Assembly (NCBI RefSeq): GCF_004216905.1
Contig: NZ_SGXJ01000004.1
Coordinates: forward strand, 620,001 to 684,000
Length of the DNA: 64,000 bases
Reading direction: 5' to 3'
From: Kribbella sp. VKM Ac-2569
GTDB lineage: Bacteria; Actinomycetota; Actinomycetes; Propionibacteriales; Kribbellaceae
A program made the position numbers and the translations under genes. Shown piece after piece: positions 34,789 to 42,993 of this stretch (position 1 is its first letter; every line of letters begins with the position of its first letter). A model generated the notes under the pieces. It was not told the DNA's origin, searched no databases, and was given only the letters and a program-made list of their open reading frames with translations.

Positions 34789-35519
34789 GCAACGTCGTTC
34801 TGCTGTCCACGCGCAAGCTGCCGCCGACGTACTTCGACCAGGTCCGTGAGGACCTCGGCGACCAGGACATCACCATCGACGTCGTCGGTTGGGTGGCACC
34901 GTCCGCCTGGGTGGCCGACAAGGTCAACACCTTCACGCTGATCGGCCCGGGTCGCATGCCGGCCGCGCCGGTCGTGGAGCCCGAGCCCGAGACGGTCACG
35001 GAGCCGACGGACGAGGCGCCGGACGCGGTCATCGCGCCGGAGGCCGTTGCCGATCCGGAAACTGTCGTCGAGGACGAGGCAGAGGTTGCTCCGGCGGCCG
35101 CGCAGGTTGCGGCCGCTGCCTCCACTCCCACTCCGCCTGCTACCCCGCCTCCTGCTGCGAAGCCGCGTCCCACCGGGGCCAAGCGGGTCGTGAAGGCCGT
35201 CGAGTGGCGCGCCCGGAAGGCGAAGAAGGTCGCCGGCCGGATGTTGCCCAAGGCAATCAAGACCTCGGCGCCGGTGAAGTTCCTGCGCGGCCAGCGGGCG
35301 ACCAGCGATCTCGGCAAGACGTACTGGGAGCGGGTGCTCAGCCGTCGCGACGTGCTGTCGACCATCGACCAGGCCGATGTCGTGATCGCGCTCGACGCCG
35401 GCGCCATCTGGGCCGGCTGGAACCTCGGCCAGCGGAAGGCCAGCACGCCGGTCGTGCTCGGTCTGCCGGCGGCCCGCCGGGAGCTCGACATGATGAAGGC
35501 ACCAGTAGGTAATGGGTGA
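34785..35519 (+). CDS. Unrecognised three-part protein of the polymer operon
   Basis: A 244-residue protein with an N-terminal alpha/beta piece (NVVLLSTRKLPPTYF, residues 1-55), a Glu/Pro/Ala-rich linker of about 80 residues (VEPEPETVTEPTDEAPD type), a strongly basic stretch (RVVKAVEWRARKAKKVAGRM) and a C-terminal part (STIDQADVVIALDAGAIWAG). No catalytic motif is seen. The C-terminal strand could be the remains of a GT-B Rossmann domain. ATGA overlap with the transferase upstream and overlap with the next gene place it firmly in the operon. Function unknown. Confidence 0.55.
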   Translation: MSNVVLLSTRKLPPTYFDQVREDLGDQDITIDVVGWVAPSAWVADKVNTFTLIGPGRMPAAPVVEPEPETVTEPTDEAPDAVIAPEAVADPETVVEDEAEVAPAAAQVAAAASTPTPPATPPPAAKPRPTGAKRVVKAVEWRARKAKKVAGRMLPKAIKTSAPVKFLRGQRATSDLGKTYWERVLSRRDVLSTIDQADVVIALDAGAIWAGWNLGQRKASTPVVLGLPAARRELDMMKAPVGNG

Positions 35520-36705
35520 CACAGCGACGATGACGATCCGCGAGCACCTGCCTGCGCCATTGGCCCGGACCGCGGGAGCGGTCCGGCGGCGCCTGCGGGG
35601 CTTGCGGTACTCGTACGCGCAGCTGCCGGCGTTCCCGCCGGCAGCGACGACGCCGGTGCGGATGCTGGTCGGACCGACCAACTCCGCCGGTCAGGGGCAT
35701 GCCTGGGCACAGGCCGCCAAGACCCTGCCGGACGCCAGCGCCGTCGCGTTCTCCCTGCACCGCAAGGGCCAGTTCCAGTTCGCCGACGACTACGGCGTAC
35801 CGCTGGCGTGGTTCGGTCAGCCGCGCTGGCAGCGCGCCCAGCAGCAGTACGTCGTCGAGAACTACACGCATGTGATGGTCGAGTCGCTGCGTCCGATCTT
35901 CGGCGCCCGCGGCTTCTCGGACGCCTCCGCCGACATCGAGACTATGGTCGCCAAGGGCATCAATGTGAGTCTGCTCTTCCACGGCTCCGATATCCGCCTG
36001 CCCAGCCGGCACGCGAAGCGCGAGCGCTGGTCGCCGTTCGCTCCGGGTGACGAGCTGACCGACCGCCTCGAGCCGCAGGCCCGCCGGCACGCCGAGCTCG
36101 TCGAGTCGCTGCAGCTTCCGGTGTTCGTCTCCACGGTCGACCTGCTGGACGACGTACCGAACGCCCAGTGGCTGCCGGTCGCGATCGACCCGGCGCCTTG
36201 GCAGCAGGCCGCGCGGCCGTTGTTCTCCGGCGAGAAGCCGGTCGTCGCACACGTTCCCTCGAACGCGAAACTCAAGGGCACCGAGGAGATCGACGCGGTG
36301 CTGACCGGGCTGCACGAGAGCGGCGTGGTCGAGTACCGGCGGATCGCCGGCGTACTGCACGAGCAGATGGCCAACGTCATCGGCGACGCAGACATCGTTG
36401 TCGATCAGCTCCGGATCGGCCTGTACGGCGTGGCAGCCGCGGAAGCGCTGGCGGCCGGGCGGATCGTGGTTTCGTACGTCGGTGACGGGGTGCGCCACCG
36501 GGTGCGTAGTCTGGCCGGGCGAGAGGTGCCGATCGTGGAGGCGGATCCCGACACCCTGGGTGAGGTCCTCACCGGCCTGATCGCGGATCGTGACGCCGCC
36601 GCCGAGCGGGCGGCCGCCGGCCCCGGTTTCGTGGCGGAGCTGCACGACGGACGCCGCTCGGCCGAAGTACTGAGAAGTTGGCTCATTTCGAAGGAGACCC
36701 TGTGA
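35512..36705 (+). CDS. Stand-alone 'NSAGQ'-domain glycosyltransferase-like protein
   Basis: A 397-residue protein with a basic N-terminal segment, then LVGPTNSAGQGHAWAQA near residue 52. Other landmarks are LLFHGSDIRLPS, WSPFAPGDELTDRL, FVSTVDLLDDVPNAQWLPVA, KLKGTEEIDAVL and ADIVVDQLRIGLYGVAAAEALAAG. The last stretch is like the donor site of GT-B transferases, while the N-terminus has lost classic motifs. The same landmarks occur, in order, in the C-terminal half of the 874-residue protein encoded at 42990-45614. Probably a surface-polymer transferase. Confidence 0.65.
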   Translation: MGDTATMTIREHLPAPLARTAGAVRRRLRGLRYSYAQLPAFPPAATTPVRMLVGPTNSAGQGHAWAQAAKTLPDASAVAFSLHRKGQFQFADDYGVPLAWFGQPRWQRAQQQYVVENYTHVMVESLRPIFGARGFSDASADIETMVAKGINVSLLFHGSDIRLPSRHAKRERWSPFAPGDELTDRLEPQARRHAELVESLQLPVFVSTVDLLDDVPNAQWLPVAIDPAPWQQAARPLFSGEKPVVAHVPSNAKLKGTEEIDAVLTGLHESGVVEYRRIAGVLHEQMANVIGDADIVVDQLRIGLYGVAAAEALAAGRIVVSYVGDGVRHRVRSLAGREVPIVEADPDTLGEVLTGLIADRDAAAERAAAGPGFVAELHDGRRSAEVLRSWLISKETL

Positions 36706-37313
36706 CGTCCCGCATCGCGCCATCCGCCGACGTCGACGACAGCGCCCAGATCGGCGACGGTTCGTCGGTCTGGCACCTGGCCCAGATCCGCGAGAACGCG
36801 GTCCTCGGCGAGAACTGCATCGTCGGCCGCGGAGCCTACGTCGGGACCGGGGTCCGGATGGGCGACAACTGCAAGATCCAGAACTACGCGCTGGTGTACG
36901 AGCCCGCGTCCCTCGAGGACGGCGTGTTCATCGGCCCGGCGGTGGTGCTCACCAACGACTACTTCCCGCGCGCGGTGAACCCGGACGGGTCGCCGAAGAG
37001 CGGGCACGACTGGGAACCGGTCGGGGTGACGATGAAGGAAGGCTGCTCACTCGGTGCGCGCAGCGTGTGCGTGGCCCCGGTCACCATCGGCCGCTGGGCG
37101 ACCGTCGCCGCGGGTGCGGTGGTGACCAAGGACGTGCCAGACTTCGCGCTGGTCGCCGGGGTCCCGGCGCGCCGGCTCAAGTGGGTCGGCAAGGCCGGGG
37201 TTCCGCTGCTCTCCGTCGGGGACGGCGAGTGGAAGTGCCCGAACACGGGCGAGATGTACATCGAAACCGACGGACGGCTGCGGCCGGCCGGTGAAGCAAT
37301 GGAGGAGAACTGA
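36702..37313 (+). CDS. wbpD: Left-handed beta-helix N-acetyltransferase (WbpD/WlbB-like)
   Basis: A 203-residue hexapeptide-repeat protein from GTG 36702, with AAGGAG upstream and overlapping the previous stop. Repeats such as DDSAQIGDGSSVWHLAQIRENAVLGENCIVGRGAYVG build the beta-helix. NDYFPRAVNPDG and EGCSLGARSVCVAPVTIGRWATVAAGAVVTKDVPDFALVAGVPAR are signatures of the sugar acetyltransferases that act on UDP-3-amino-GlcNAcA. Neighbouring genes supply the matching 3-dehydrogenase and aminotransferase. The symbol is by pathway homology. Confidence 0.85.
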   Translation: MTSRIAPSADVDDSAQIGDGSSVWHLAQIRENAVLGENCIVGRGAYVGTGVRMGDNCKIQNYALVYEPASLEDGVFIGPAVVLTNDYFPRAVNPDGSPKSGHDWEPVGVTMKEGCSLGARSVCVAPVTIGRWATVAAGAVVTKDVPDFALVAGVPARRLKWVGKAGVPLLSVGDGEWKCPNTGEMYIETDGRLRPAGEAMEEN

Positions 37314-38401
37314 TGGTGCAGCCGATTCCGGCCGCGAAGCCGATCATCGGGAAGGAGGAGCGCGAGGCTGTCGACCGTGTCATGCAGTCCGGCATGCTCG
37401 CCCAGGGTCCTGAGGTGGCGGCGTTCGAGCAGGAGTTCGGCGCGGCGCTGGTCTCCGGCCGGGCGTGCGTCGCGACGAACTCGGGCACGTCGGGTCTCCA
37501 CCTCGGCCTGCTGGCCGCCGGGGTCGGACCGGGTGACGAGGTCATCGTCCCGTCCTTCACCTTCGCCGCGACCGCGAACAGCGTCGCGCTGACCGGCGCC
37601 ACCCCGGTGTTCGTCGACATCGAGCCGACGTACTTCTGCCTGGACCCGGTCGCGGTCGAGGCCGCGATCACCGAGAAGACCAAGGCCGTCATGCCGGTGC
37701 ACCTGTTCGGTCACCCGGCCAATGTCACCGCGCTGCAGGCGATCGCCGAGAAGCACGGCATCCAGATCTACGAGGACGCCGCGCAGGCCCACGGCGCCAC
37801 GTGGAACGGCGCCCCGGTCGGTACGTTCGGTGAGTTCGCGATGTTCAGCCTCTACCCGACCAAGAACATGACGTCCGGTGAGGGCGGCATGAACTCGGTC
37901 GCGAACGCCGACCTCGAGCGCCGGATGCGGCTGTTCCGCAACCAGGGCATGCTCAAGCAGTACGAGAACGAGGTCGTCGGCCTGAACAACCGGATGACCG
38001 ACCTGCACGCCGCCATCGGCCGCGTGCAGCTGACCAAGGTCGGCGGCTGGACCAAGCAGCGGCAGGAGAACGCGGCCTTCCTGGACGCGAACCTGCAGGG
38101 TGTCGCCGTTCCGGCAGTTGCCGCCGAGGCGACCCACGTGTACCACCAGTACACGATCCGCGTGACCGAGGACCGTGACGGCTTCGCGAACGCACTCCGG
38201 ACCGAGTACGGCGTCGGCTGCGGCGTGTACTACCCGATCCCGAACCACCGGCTCCCGTCGTTCCAGCGTGAGCTGGACCTGCCGGAGACCGAGAAGGCCG
38301 CGGCCGAGGTGCTCTCGCTGCCGGTCCACCCCTCGCTGTCCGAGGACGACCTGAACCGGATCGTGGCCGCGGTGAACACCGTGGCGAAGGCTGGTGCGTG
38401 A
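37313..38401 (+). CDS. wbpE: PLP-dependent sugar aminotransferase (WbpE/WlbC-like)
   Basis: A 362-residue DegT/DnrJ/EryC1-type enzyme. VATNSGTSGLHLGLLAAGVGPGDEVIVPSFTF is the canonical N-terminal motif. YEDAAQAHGATW holds the ring-stacking residues, and the PLP lysine lies in SLYPTKNMTSGEGGM near residue 183. It should transfer an amino group from glutamate to UDP-3-keto-GlcNAcA. It overlaps the acetyltransferase gene by one base and precedes the dehydrogenase. Confidence 0.88.
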   Translation: MVQPIPAAKPIIGKEEREAVDRVMQSGMLAQGPEVAAFEQEFGAALVSGRACVATNSGTSGLHLGLLAAGVGPGDEVIVPSFTFAATANSVALTGATPVFVDIEPTYFCLDPVAVEAAITEKTKAVMPVHLFGHPANVTALQAIAEKHGIQIYEDAAQAHGATWNGAPVGTFGEFAMFSLYPTKNMTSGEGGMNSVANADLERRMRLFRNQGMLKQYENEVVGLNNRMTDLHAAIGRVQLTKVGGWTKQRQENAAFLDANLQGVAVPAVAAEATHVYHQYTIRVTEDRDGFANALRTEYGVGCGVYYPIPNHRLPSFQRELDLPETEKAAAEVLSLPVHPSLSEDDLNRIVAAVNTVAKAGA

Positions 38402-38402
38402 G

Positions 38403-39404
38403 ATGGCGAACCTGCGTGCGGGCCTGATCGGCCTGGGCATGATGGGCCGGCACCACGGCCGCGTCCTGGCGTCCCTCGAGGGCGTCGACCTGGTCGCGGT
38501 GGCCGACCCGGGCGGTGACAAGTTCAACGTGGCCGGCGGTCGTCCGGTGCACAAGACCATCGAGCAGCTGATCGCGGAGAAGCTCGACTACTGCATGGTC
38601 GCGGTGCCGACGCAGTACCACGCCGAGATCGCGAAGGCGCTGGCCGAGGCCGGCGTGCACGCGATGATCGAGAAGCCGCTGGCCGGTTCCTCGGCCGAGG
38701 CGACCGAGATCGCGAAGGCGTTCGAGGCGGCCGGTCTGGTCGGCGCGGTCGGCCACATCGAGCGGTACAACCCGGCGCTGCAGGCGCTGCGGGTGCGGCT
38801 GGAGGCCGGCGAGCTGGGCGATATCTACCAGATCACCACCCGCCGCCAGGGCCCGTTCCCGGCCCGGATCGCCGATGTCGGCGTGGTGCTCGACCTGGCC
38901 ACCCACGACATCGACCTGACCGCCTGGGTGACCCAGTCGCCGTTCGTCTCGGTGTCCGCGCAGAGCGCCCACAAGTCGGGCCGGCAGTACGAGGACCTGA
39001 TCGCGGTGACCGGCAAGCTGGCCGACGGCACCGTCACCAGCCACCTGGTCAACTGGCTGTCCCCGATGAAGGAGCGGCTCACCGTCGTCACCGGTGAGAA
39101 GGGCGCGTTCATCGCGGACACTCTGACCGCCGACCTGACCTTCCACGCGAACGGCACCGTCGTCACCGCGTGGGACGACGTCGCGCACTTCCGTGGTGTC
39201 AGCGAGGGCGACATGGTCCGGTACGCGATCAGCAAGCCGGAGCCGCTGCGCACCGAGCACGAGGCGTTCCGCGACGCGGTGCTCGGCAAGGAGGCGGACA
39301 TCGTCACGCTGCAGCAGGGTCTGACCACCGTGAAGGTGGCCGAGGCCGTTCTGCAGTCGGCGTCCGAGGATCGAACCGTCAAGGTCGCCGGGGAGTCCCA
39401 GTAG
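38403..39404 (+). CDS. wbpB: Gfo/Idh-type UDP-GlcNAcA 3-dehydrogenase (WbpB/WlbA-like)
   Basis: A 333-residue NAD-dependent oxidoreductase (an alternative start, GTG 38394, adds three residues). LIGLGMMGRHHGRVLASLE is the nucleotide-binding fold. EKPLAGSSAEATEIAKAFE and VGHIERYNPALQAL are the typical Gfo/Idh signatures. It should oxidise C3 of UDP-GlcNAcA, making the keto sugar for the neighbouring aminotransferase. The assignment depends on the surrounding wbp-type genes. Confidence 0.82.
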   Translation: MANLRAGLIGLGMMGRHHGRVLASLEGVDLVAVADPGGDKFNVAGGRPVHKTIEQLIAEKLDYCMVAVPTQYHAEIAKALAEAGVHAMIEKPLAGSSAEATEIAKAFEAAGLVGAVGHIERYNPALQALRVRLEAGELGDIYQITTRRQGPFPARIADVGVVLDLATHDIDLTAWVTQSPFVSVSAQSAHKSGRQYEDLIAVTGKLADGTVTSHLVNWLSPMKERLTVVTGEKGAFIADTLTADLTFHANGTVVTAWDDVAHFRGVSEGDMVRYAISKPEPLRTEHEAFRDAVLGKEADIVTLQQGLTTVKVAEAVLQSASEDRTVKVAGESQ

Positions 39405-39406
39405 CC

Positions 39407-40459
39407 ATGAAGGTTCTGAGCGTTGTCGGGGCGCGCCCGCAGTTCGTGAAGCTGGCGCCGGTCGCGGAGGCATTTGCCGCGACCGAGCACCAGCACGTGA
39501 TCGTGCACACCGGGCAGCACTACGACAAGAACATGTCCGACGTGTTCTTCGCCGACCTGCGGATCCCGGCCCCGGACGTCCACCTGGGCGTCGGGTCCGG
39601 CAGCCACGGTGTCCAGACCGGTGCGATGCTGGCCGCGATGGACGCCGTACTGGACGAGCACAAGCCGGACTGGGTGCTGGTGTACGGCGACACGAACTCG
39701 ACGCTCGCCGGCACGCTGTCCGCGGTGAAGATGCACCTGCCGGTCGCGCACCTCGAGGCCGGGCTGCGCTCGTTCAACCGGCTGATGCCGGAGGAGCACA
39801 ACCGGGTACTTACTGACCACGCGGCTGATCTGCTCCTTGCGCCCACGCAGGTGGCGATGGACCACCTGGCGAACGAGGGTCTGAAGGACAGGTCGCGGCT
39901 GGTCGGCGACGTGATGACCGACGTGTGCTTCCGGGTCCGTGACGCGGTCAAGGACAACGAGCTCGACCTGCCGTTCAAGCGCGGTGAGTACGTTGTCTCG
40001 ACCATCCACCGGGCCGAGAACACCGACGACCCGGAGCGGCTGGCCGCGATCGTCGACGGTCTCGGCGCTGCCGGTACGCCGGTCCTGCTGCTGGCCCACC
40101 CGCGGCTCGTCGCGAAGTGCGCGGAGCACGGCATCAAGTTGGAGCGTCCGGACGGTTCGCTGCACGTCCGGGAGCCGCTGGCGTACCCGGAGATGGTCGC
40201 GGCCGTGCTCGGTTCGGCCGGTGTCGTGACCGACTCCGGCGGTCTCCAGAAGGAGGCCTTCCTGCTCGGCCGGGTGTGCACCACGCTGCGCACCGAGACC
40301 GAGTGGGTCGAGACGCTGGACGACGGATGGAACGTGTTGACATCCGACGTGAGTAAGCTGCCCGAGTTGGCTGCCCGGCCGACGCCCACGGGTGACCGCC
40401 CGATGCCGTACGGCGACGGCCACGCTGCAGAGCGTGTCGTTTCCACTCTCGCGGAGTAA
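39407..40459 (+). CDS. wbpI: UDP-sugar 2-epimerase, non-hydrolysing (WbpI/WecB-like)
   Basis: A 350-residue enzyme. VVGARPQFVKLAPV at residues 6-19, VYGDTNSTLAGTL, HLEAGLRSFNRLMPEEHNRVLTDH and VTDSGGLQKEAFLLG are the hallmarks of the UDP-GlcNAc 2-epimerase fold. In a wbpBDE context it is expected to convert UDP-2,3-diacetamido-glucuronate to the manno form. A plain UDP-GlcNAc 2-epimerase activity is the alternative. Confidence 0.85.
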   Translation: MKVLSVVGARPQFVKLAPVAEAFAATEHQHVIVHTGQHYDKNMSDVFFADLRIPAPDVHLGVGSGSHGVQTGAMLAAMDAVLDEHKPDWVLVYGDTNSTLAGTLSAVKMHLPVAHLEAGLRSFNRLMPEEHNRVLTDHAADLLLAPTQVAMDHLANEGLKDRSRLVGDVMTDVCFRVRDAVKDNELDLPFKRGEYVVSTIHRAENTDDPERLAAIVDGLGAAGTPVLLLAHPRLVAKCAEHGIKLERPDGSLHVREPLAYPEMVAAVLGSAGVVTDSGGLQKEAFLLGRVCTTLRTETEWVETLDDGWNVLTSDVSKLPELAARPTPTGDRPMPYGDGHAAERVVSTLAE

Positions 40460-40463
40460 CTAC

Positions 40464-41666
40464 ATGACGAAGGCCGCCGAAGAGAACCAGACGTCGCCGA
40501 CCCAGGAAGCCCCGGGGTCGGCCGCTGTCACGACTCCGCCTCCCGGCGCGCCCGTCAGTACGTTCCCCGGCGACGCGGGCCCACCGCGCCCCGGCAAGAG
40601 GTTGCCACGAGTCGAGTCGCTCACCGGTTTGCGCTGGTGGGCGGCCTTCTTCGTGTTCTGCCACCACATGACCCAGCTGGCGCCGCTGCCGGTCTGGAAC
40701 TTCCTGAAGTACGGCACGTCCGGCGTCACGTTCTTCTTCGTGCTGTCCGGTTTCGTGCTCACCTGGTCGGCGCAGCCGGGGACGAAGATCAGCACGTTCT
40801 ACCGGCGCCGGTTCGCCCGGATCTTCCCGCTGTACTTCCTCACCCTGGTGGCGGCCGTCTTCGTCTTCTACCGGTTCGAGCCGCCGGCCGGGATGTCCTG
40901 GATCAAGCCGGTGTCGATGACGGTGCTGGTGATGTCGGCGTTCCTGGTGCAGGGCTGGTCGAACAACCCGACCATCCTGTACGGCGGTAACCCGGCGGGC
41001 TGGACGCTGTCGGTCGAGGCGTTCTTCTACGCGTACTTCCCGTTCGTCTGGCGGGCCACGCAGCGGCTGAAGACGGTCGGCGGCCTGATCCTCTGCGTCT
41101 CGGTGCTCGTGCTCGGCGGGGCGTACCGCCTGGCGCTGTTCCACTACAAGGCCGACGTACCGGTGCTGCCGCAGCCGGTGCTGCACTCGGTGGCGTTCCT
41201 GTTCGGTATCGGCCTGGCGATCTCGCTGCGGTCCGGCTGGAAGCCGCGGATCCCGGTGTGGTTCGCGTTCCTGGTCACCGGCGGCGGGCTGTACCTGCTC
41301 TGGTACTCCGGCTTGCACCCGACCCAAATCCCGGGCGCGGTCACGATGGGCCTGTGCCAGAAGGAAGTCCTCACGTTCCTGTACGGCTTCCTGATCCTCG
41401 CGGTCGCCGCCCGCGACACCCGCGGCGGCCGGTCGGTGCTGCGCAGCAAGCCGATGGTGGCGCTGGGCCAGTGGTCCTACGCCTTCTACCTGGTGCACGC
41501 CACGATCCTGTACGCGATCAAGGAGTACCACGGCATCGCCGGCCCGATCGGCTGGTCCAACCTGACCTGGTACGCCGGTGTCCTGGTCATCTCGATCTTC
41601 GCCTCGGCGCTGCTCTACAAACTTGTCGAGCACCCGCTGGAACGGAAGCTCCGAGGCCCCCGATGA
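40464..41666 (+). CDS. Membrane acyltransferase (acyltransferase-3 family)
   Basis: A 400-residue integral membrane protein with about ten helices. After a Pro-rich cytoplasmic N-terminus, LTGLRWWAAFFVFCHHM, then SGVTFFFVLSGFVLTWS and FYRRRFARIFPLYFL, are the conserved family motifs; the His of FCHHM is the catalytic candidate. It probably O-acetylates the polysaccharide or a lipid intermediate. It sits inside the wbp-type gene group. Confidence 0.82.
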   Translation: MTKAAEENQTSPTQEAPGSAAVTTPPPGAPVSTFPGDAGPPRPGKRLPRVESLTGLRWWAAFFVFCHHMTQLAPLPVWNFLKYGTSGVTFFFVLSGFVLTWSAQPGTKISTFYRRRFARIFPLYFLTLVAAVFVFYRFEPPAGMSWIKPVSMTVLVMSAFLVQGWSNNPTILYGGNPAGWTLSVEAFFYAYFPFVWRATQRLKTVGGLILCVSVLVLGGAYRLALFHYKADVPVLPQPVLHSVAFLFGIGLAISLRSGWKPRIPVWFAFLVTGGGLYLLWYSGLHPTQIPGAVTMGLCQKEVLTFLYGFLILAVAARDTRGGRSVLRSKPMVALGQWSYAFYLVHATILYAIKEYHGIAGPIGWSNLTWYAGVLVISIFASALLYKLVEHPLERKLRGPR

Positions 41667-41691
41667 AGAATCACTACCTAGTGGAGTTCCT

Positions 41692-42993
41692 GTGCGTGTC
41701 AGTGTTGTTGCCTTAGGCAAGATCGGACTGCCGTTGGCGGTCCAGTTCGCGGCCAAGGGCCATCAGGTCGTCGGCGTCGACATCAACGAGAAGTTCGTCG
41801 AGCTGGTGAACGCCGGCCAGGAGCCGTTCCCGGGTGAGGCCCACCTGCAGGAGCTGCTCTCCGAGACCGTGGCCGACGGCCGCCTGCGGGCGACCACGGA
41901 CTACGCGGACGCGATCCCGAACAGCGACGCGGTCGTCGTGGTCGTGCCGCTGTTCGTGGACGAGCAGACCGGTCAGCCCGAGTTCGGCTGGATGGAGAAC
42001 GCGACCCGTTCGCTGGCCGAGCACCTGGCGCCCGGCACGCTGGTCAGCTACGAGACCACGCTCCCGGTCGGCACCACCCGGAACCGGTGGAAGCCGATGC
42101 TCGAGGAGATCTCCGGCCTGACCGAGGGCACCGACTTCCACCTGGTGTTCTCGCCGGAGCGGGTGCTCACCGGCCGCGTCTTCGCGGACCTGCGCAAGTA
42201 CCCGAAGCTGGTCGGCGGCCTGTCCGAGGAGGGCGCCAAGCGCGCCACCGCGTTCTACGAGGCCGTCCTGGACTTCGACGAGCGCCCGGACCTGGACCGC
42301 GCGAACGGCGTCTGGGACCTGGGCTCGGCGGAGGCGGCCGAGCTGGCGAAGCTGGCCGAGACCACCTACCGCGACGTGAACATCGGCCTGGCGAACCAGT
42401 TCGCCCGGTTCGCCGGCCAGAACGGCATCGACGTGCACGCCGTCATCGAGGCGTCGAACTCGCAGCCGTACAGCCACATCCACCGGCCGGGCATCGCGGT
42501 CGGCGGCCACTGCATCCCGGTCTACCCGCGGCTGTACCTGTACACCGACCCGGACGCCACCGTCGTCCGGGCCGCCCGCGAGGCGAACGCCGGGATGCCC
42601 GACTACACGATCGGTCTGCTCGAGGGCGCGTTCGGTGACCTCAAGGGCGCCAAGGTCGTCGTGCTCGGCGCGTCGTACCGCGGTGGCGTCAAGGAGACCG
42701 CGTTCTCCGGGGTGTTCCCGGCCGTGGAGGCGTTGAAGGCGCGCGGCGCCGAGGTGTCCGTGCACGACCCGCTGTACACCGACGAGGAGCTCCAGGGTCT
42801 CGGCTTCACGCCGTACACGCTGGGCACGCCGGTGGACGCCGCGGTGCTGCAGGCGGATCACGCGGAGTACGCGCAGCTGAGCCCGGCCGACCTGCCGGGC
42901 GTGAAGGTACTCGTCGACGGTCGCGACCGCACCGACCCGGCCAAGTGGGCGGGCGTGCGTCGGATTGTGATCGGAAGGTCGGTCAGCCAGTGA
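41692..42993 (+). CDS. wbpA: UDP-N-acetylhexosamine 6-dehydrogenase (WbpA/WecC-like)
   Basis: A 433-residue enzyme from GTG 41692 (GTGCGTGTC, preceded by GGAG). VVALGKIGLPLAVQFAAKG is the NAD-binding start and the second domain is RAREANAGMPDY-like. The catalytic Cys lies in GGHCIPVYPRLYL near residue 274. It oxidises a UDP-HexNAc to the uronic acid, the first step of the diacetamido-uronic acid pathway. The next gene's GTG overlaps its stop. Confidence 0.87.
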   Translation: MRVSVVALGKIGLPLAVQFAAKGHQVVGVDINEKFVELVNAGQEPFPGEAHLQELLSETVADGRLRATTDYADAIPNSDAVVVVVPLFVDEQTGQPEFGWMENATRSLAEHLAPGTLVSYETTLPVGTTRNRWKPMLEEISGLTEGTDFHLVFSPERVLTGRVFADLRKYPKLVGGLSEEGAKRATAFYEAVLDFDERPDLDRANGVWDLGSAEAAELAKLAETTYRDVNIGLANQFARFAGQNGIDVHAVIEASNSQPYSHIHRPGIAVGGHCIPVYPRLYLYTDPDATVVRAAREANAGMPDYTIGLLEGAFGDLKGAKVVVLGASYRGGVKETAFSGVFPAVEALKARGAEVSVHDPLYTDEELQGLGFTPYTLGTPVDAAVLQADHAEYAQLSPADLPGVKVLVDGRDRTDPAKWAGVRRIVIGRSVSQ

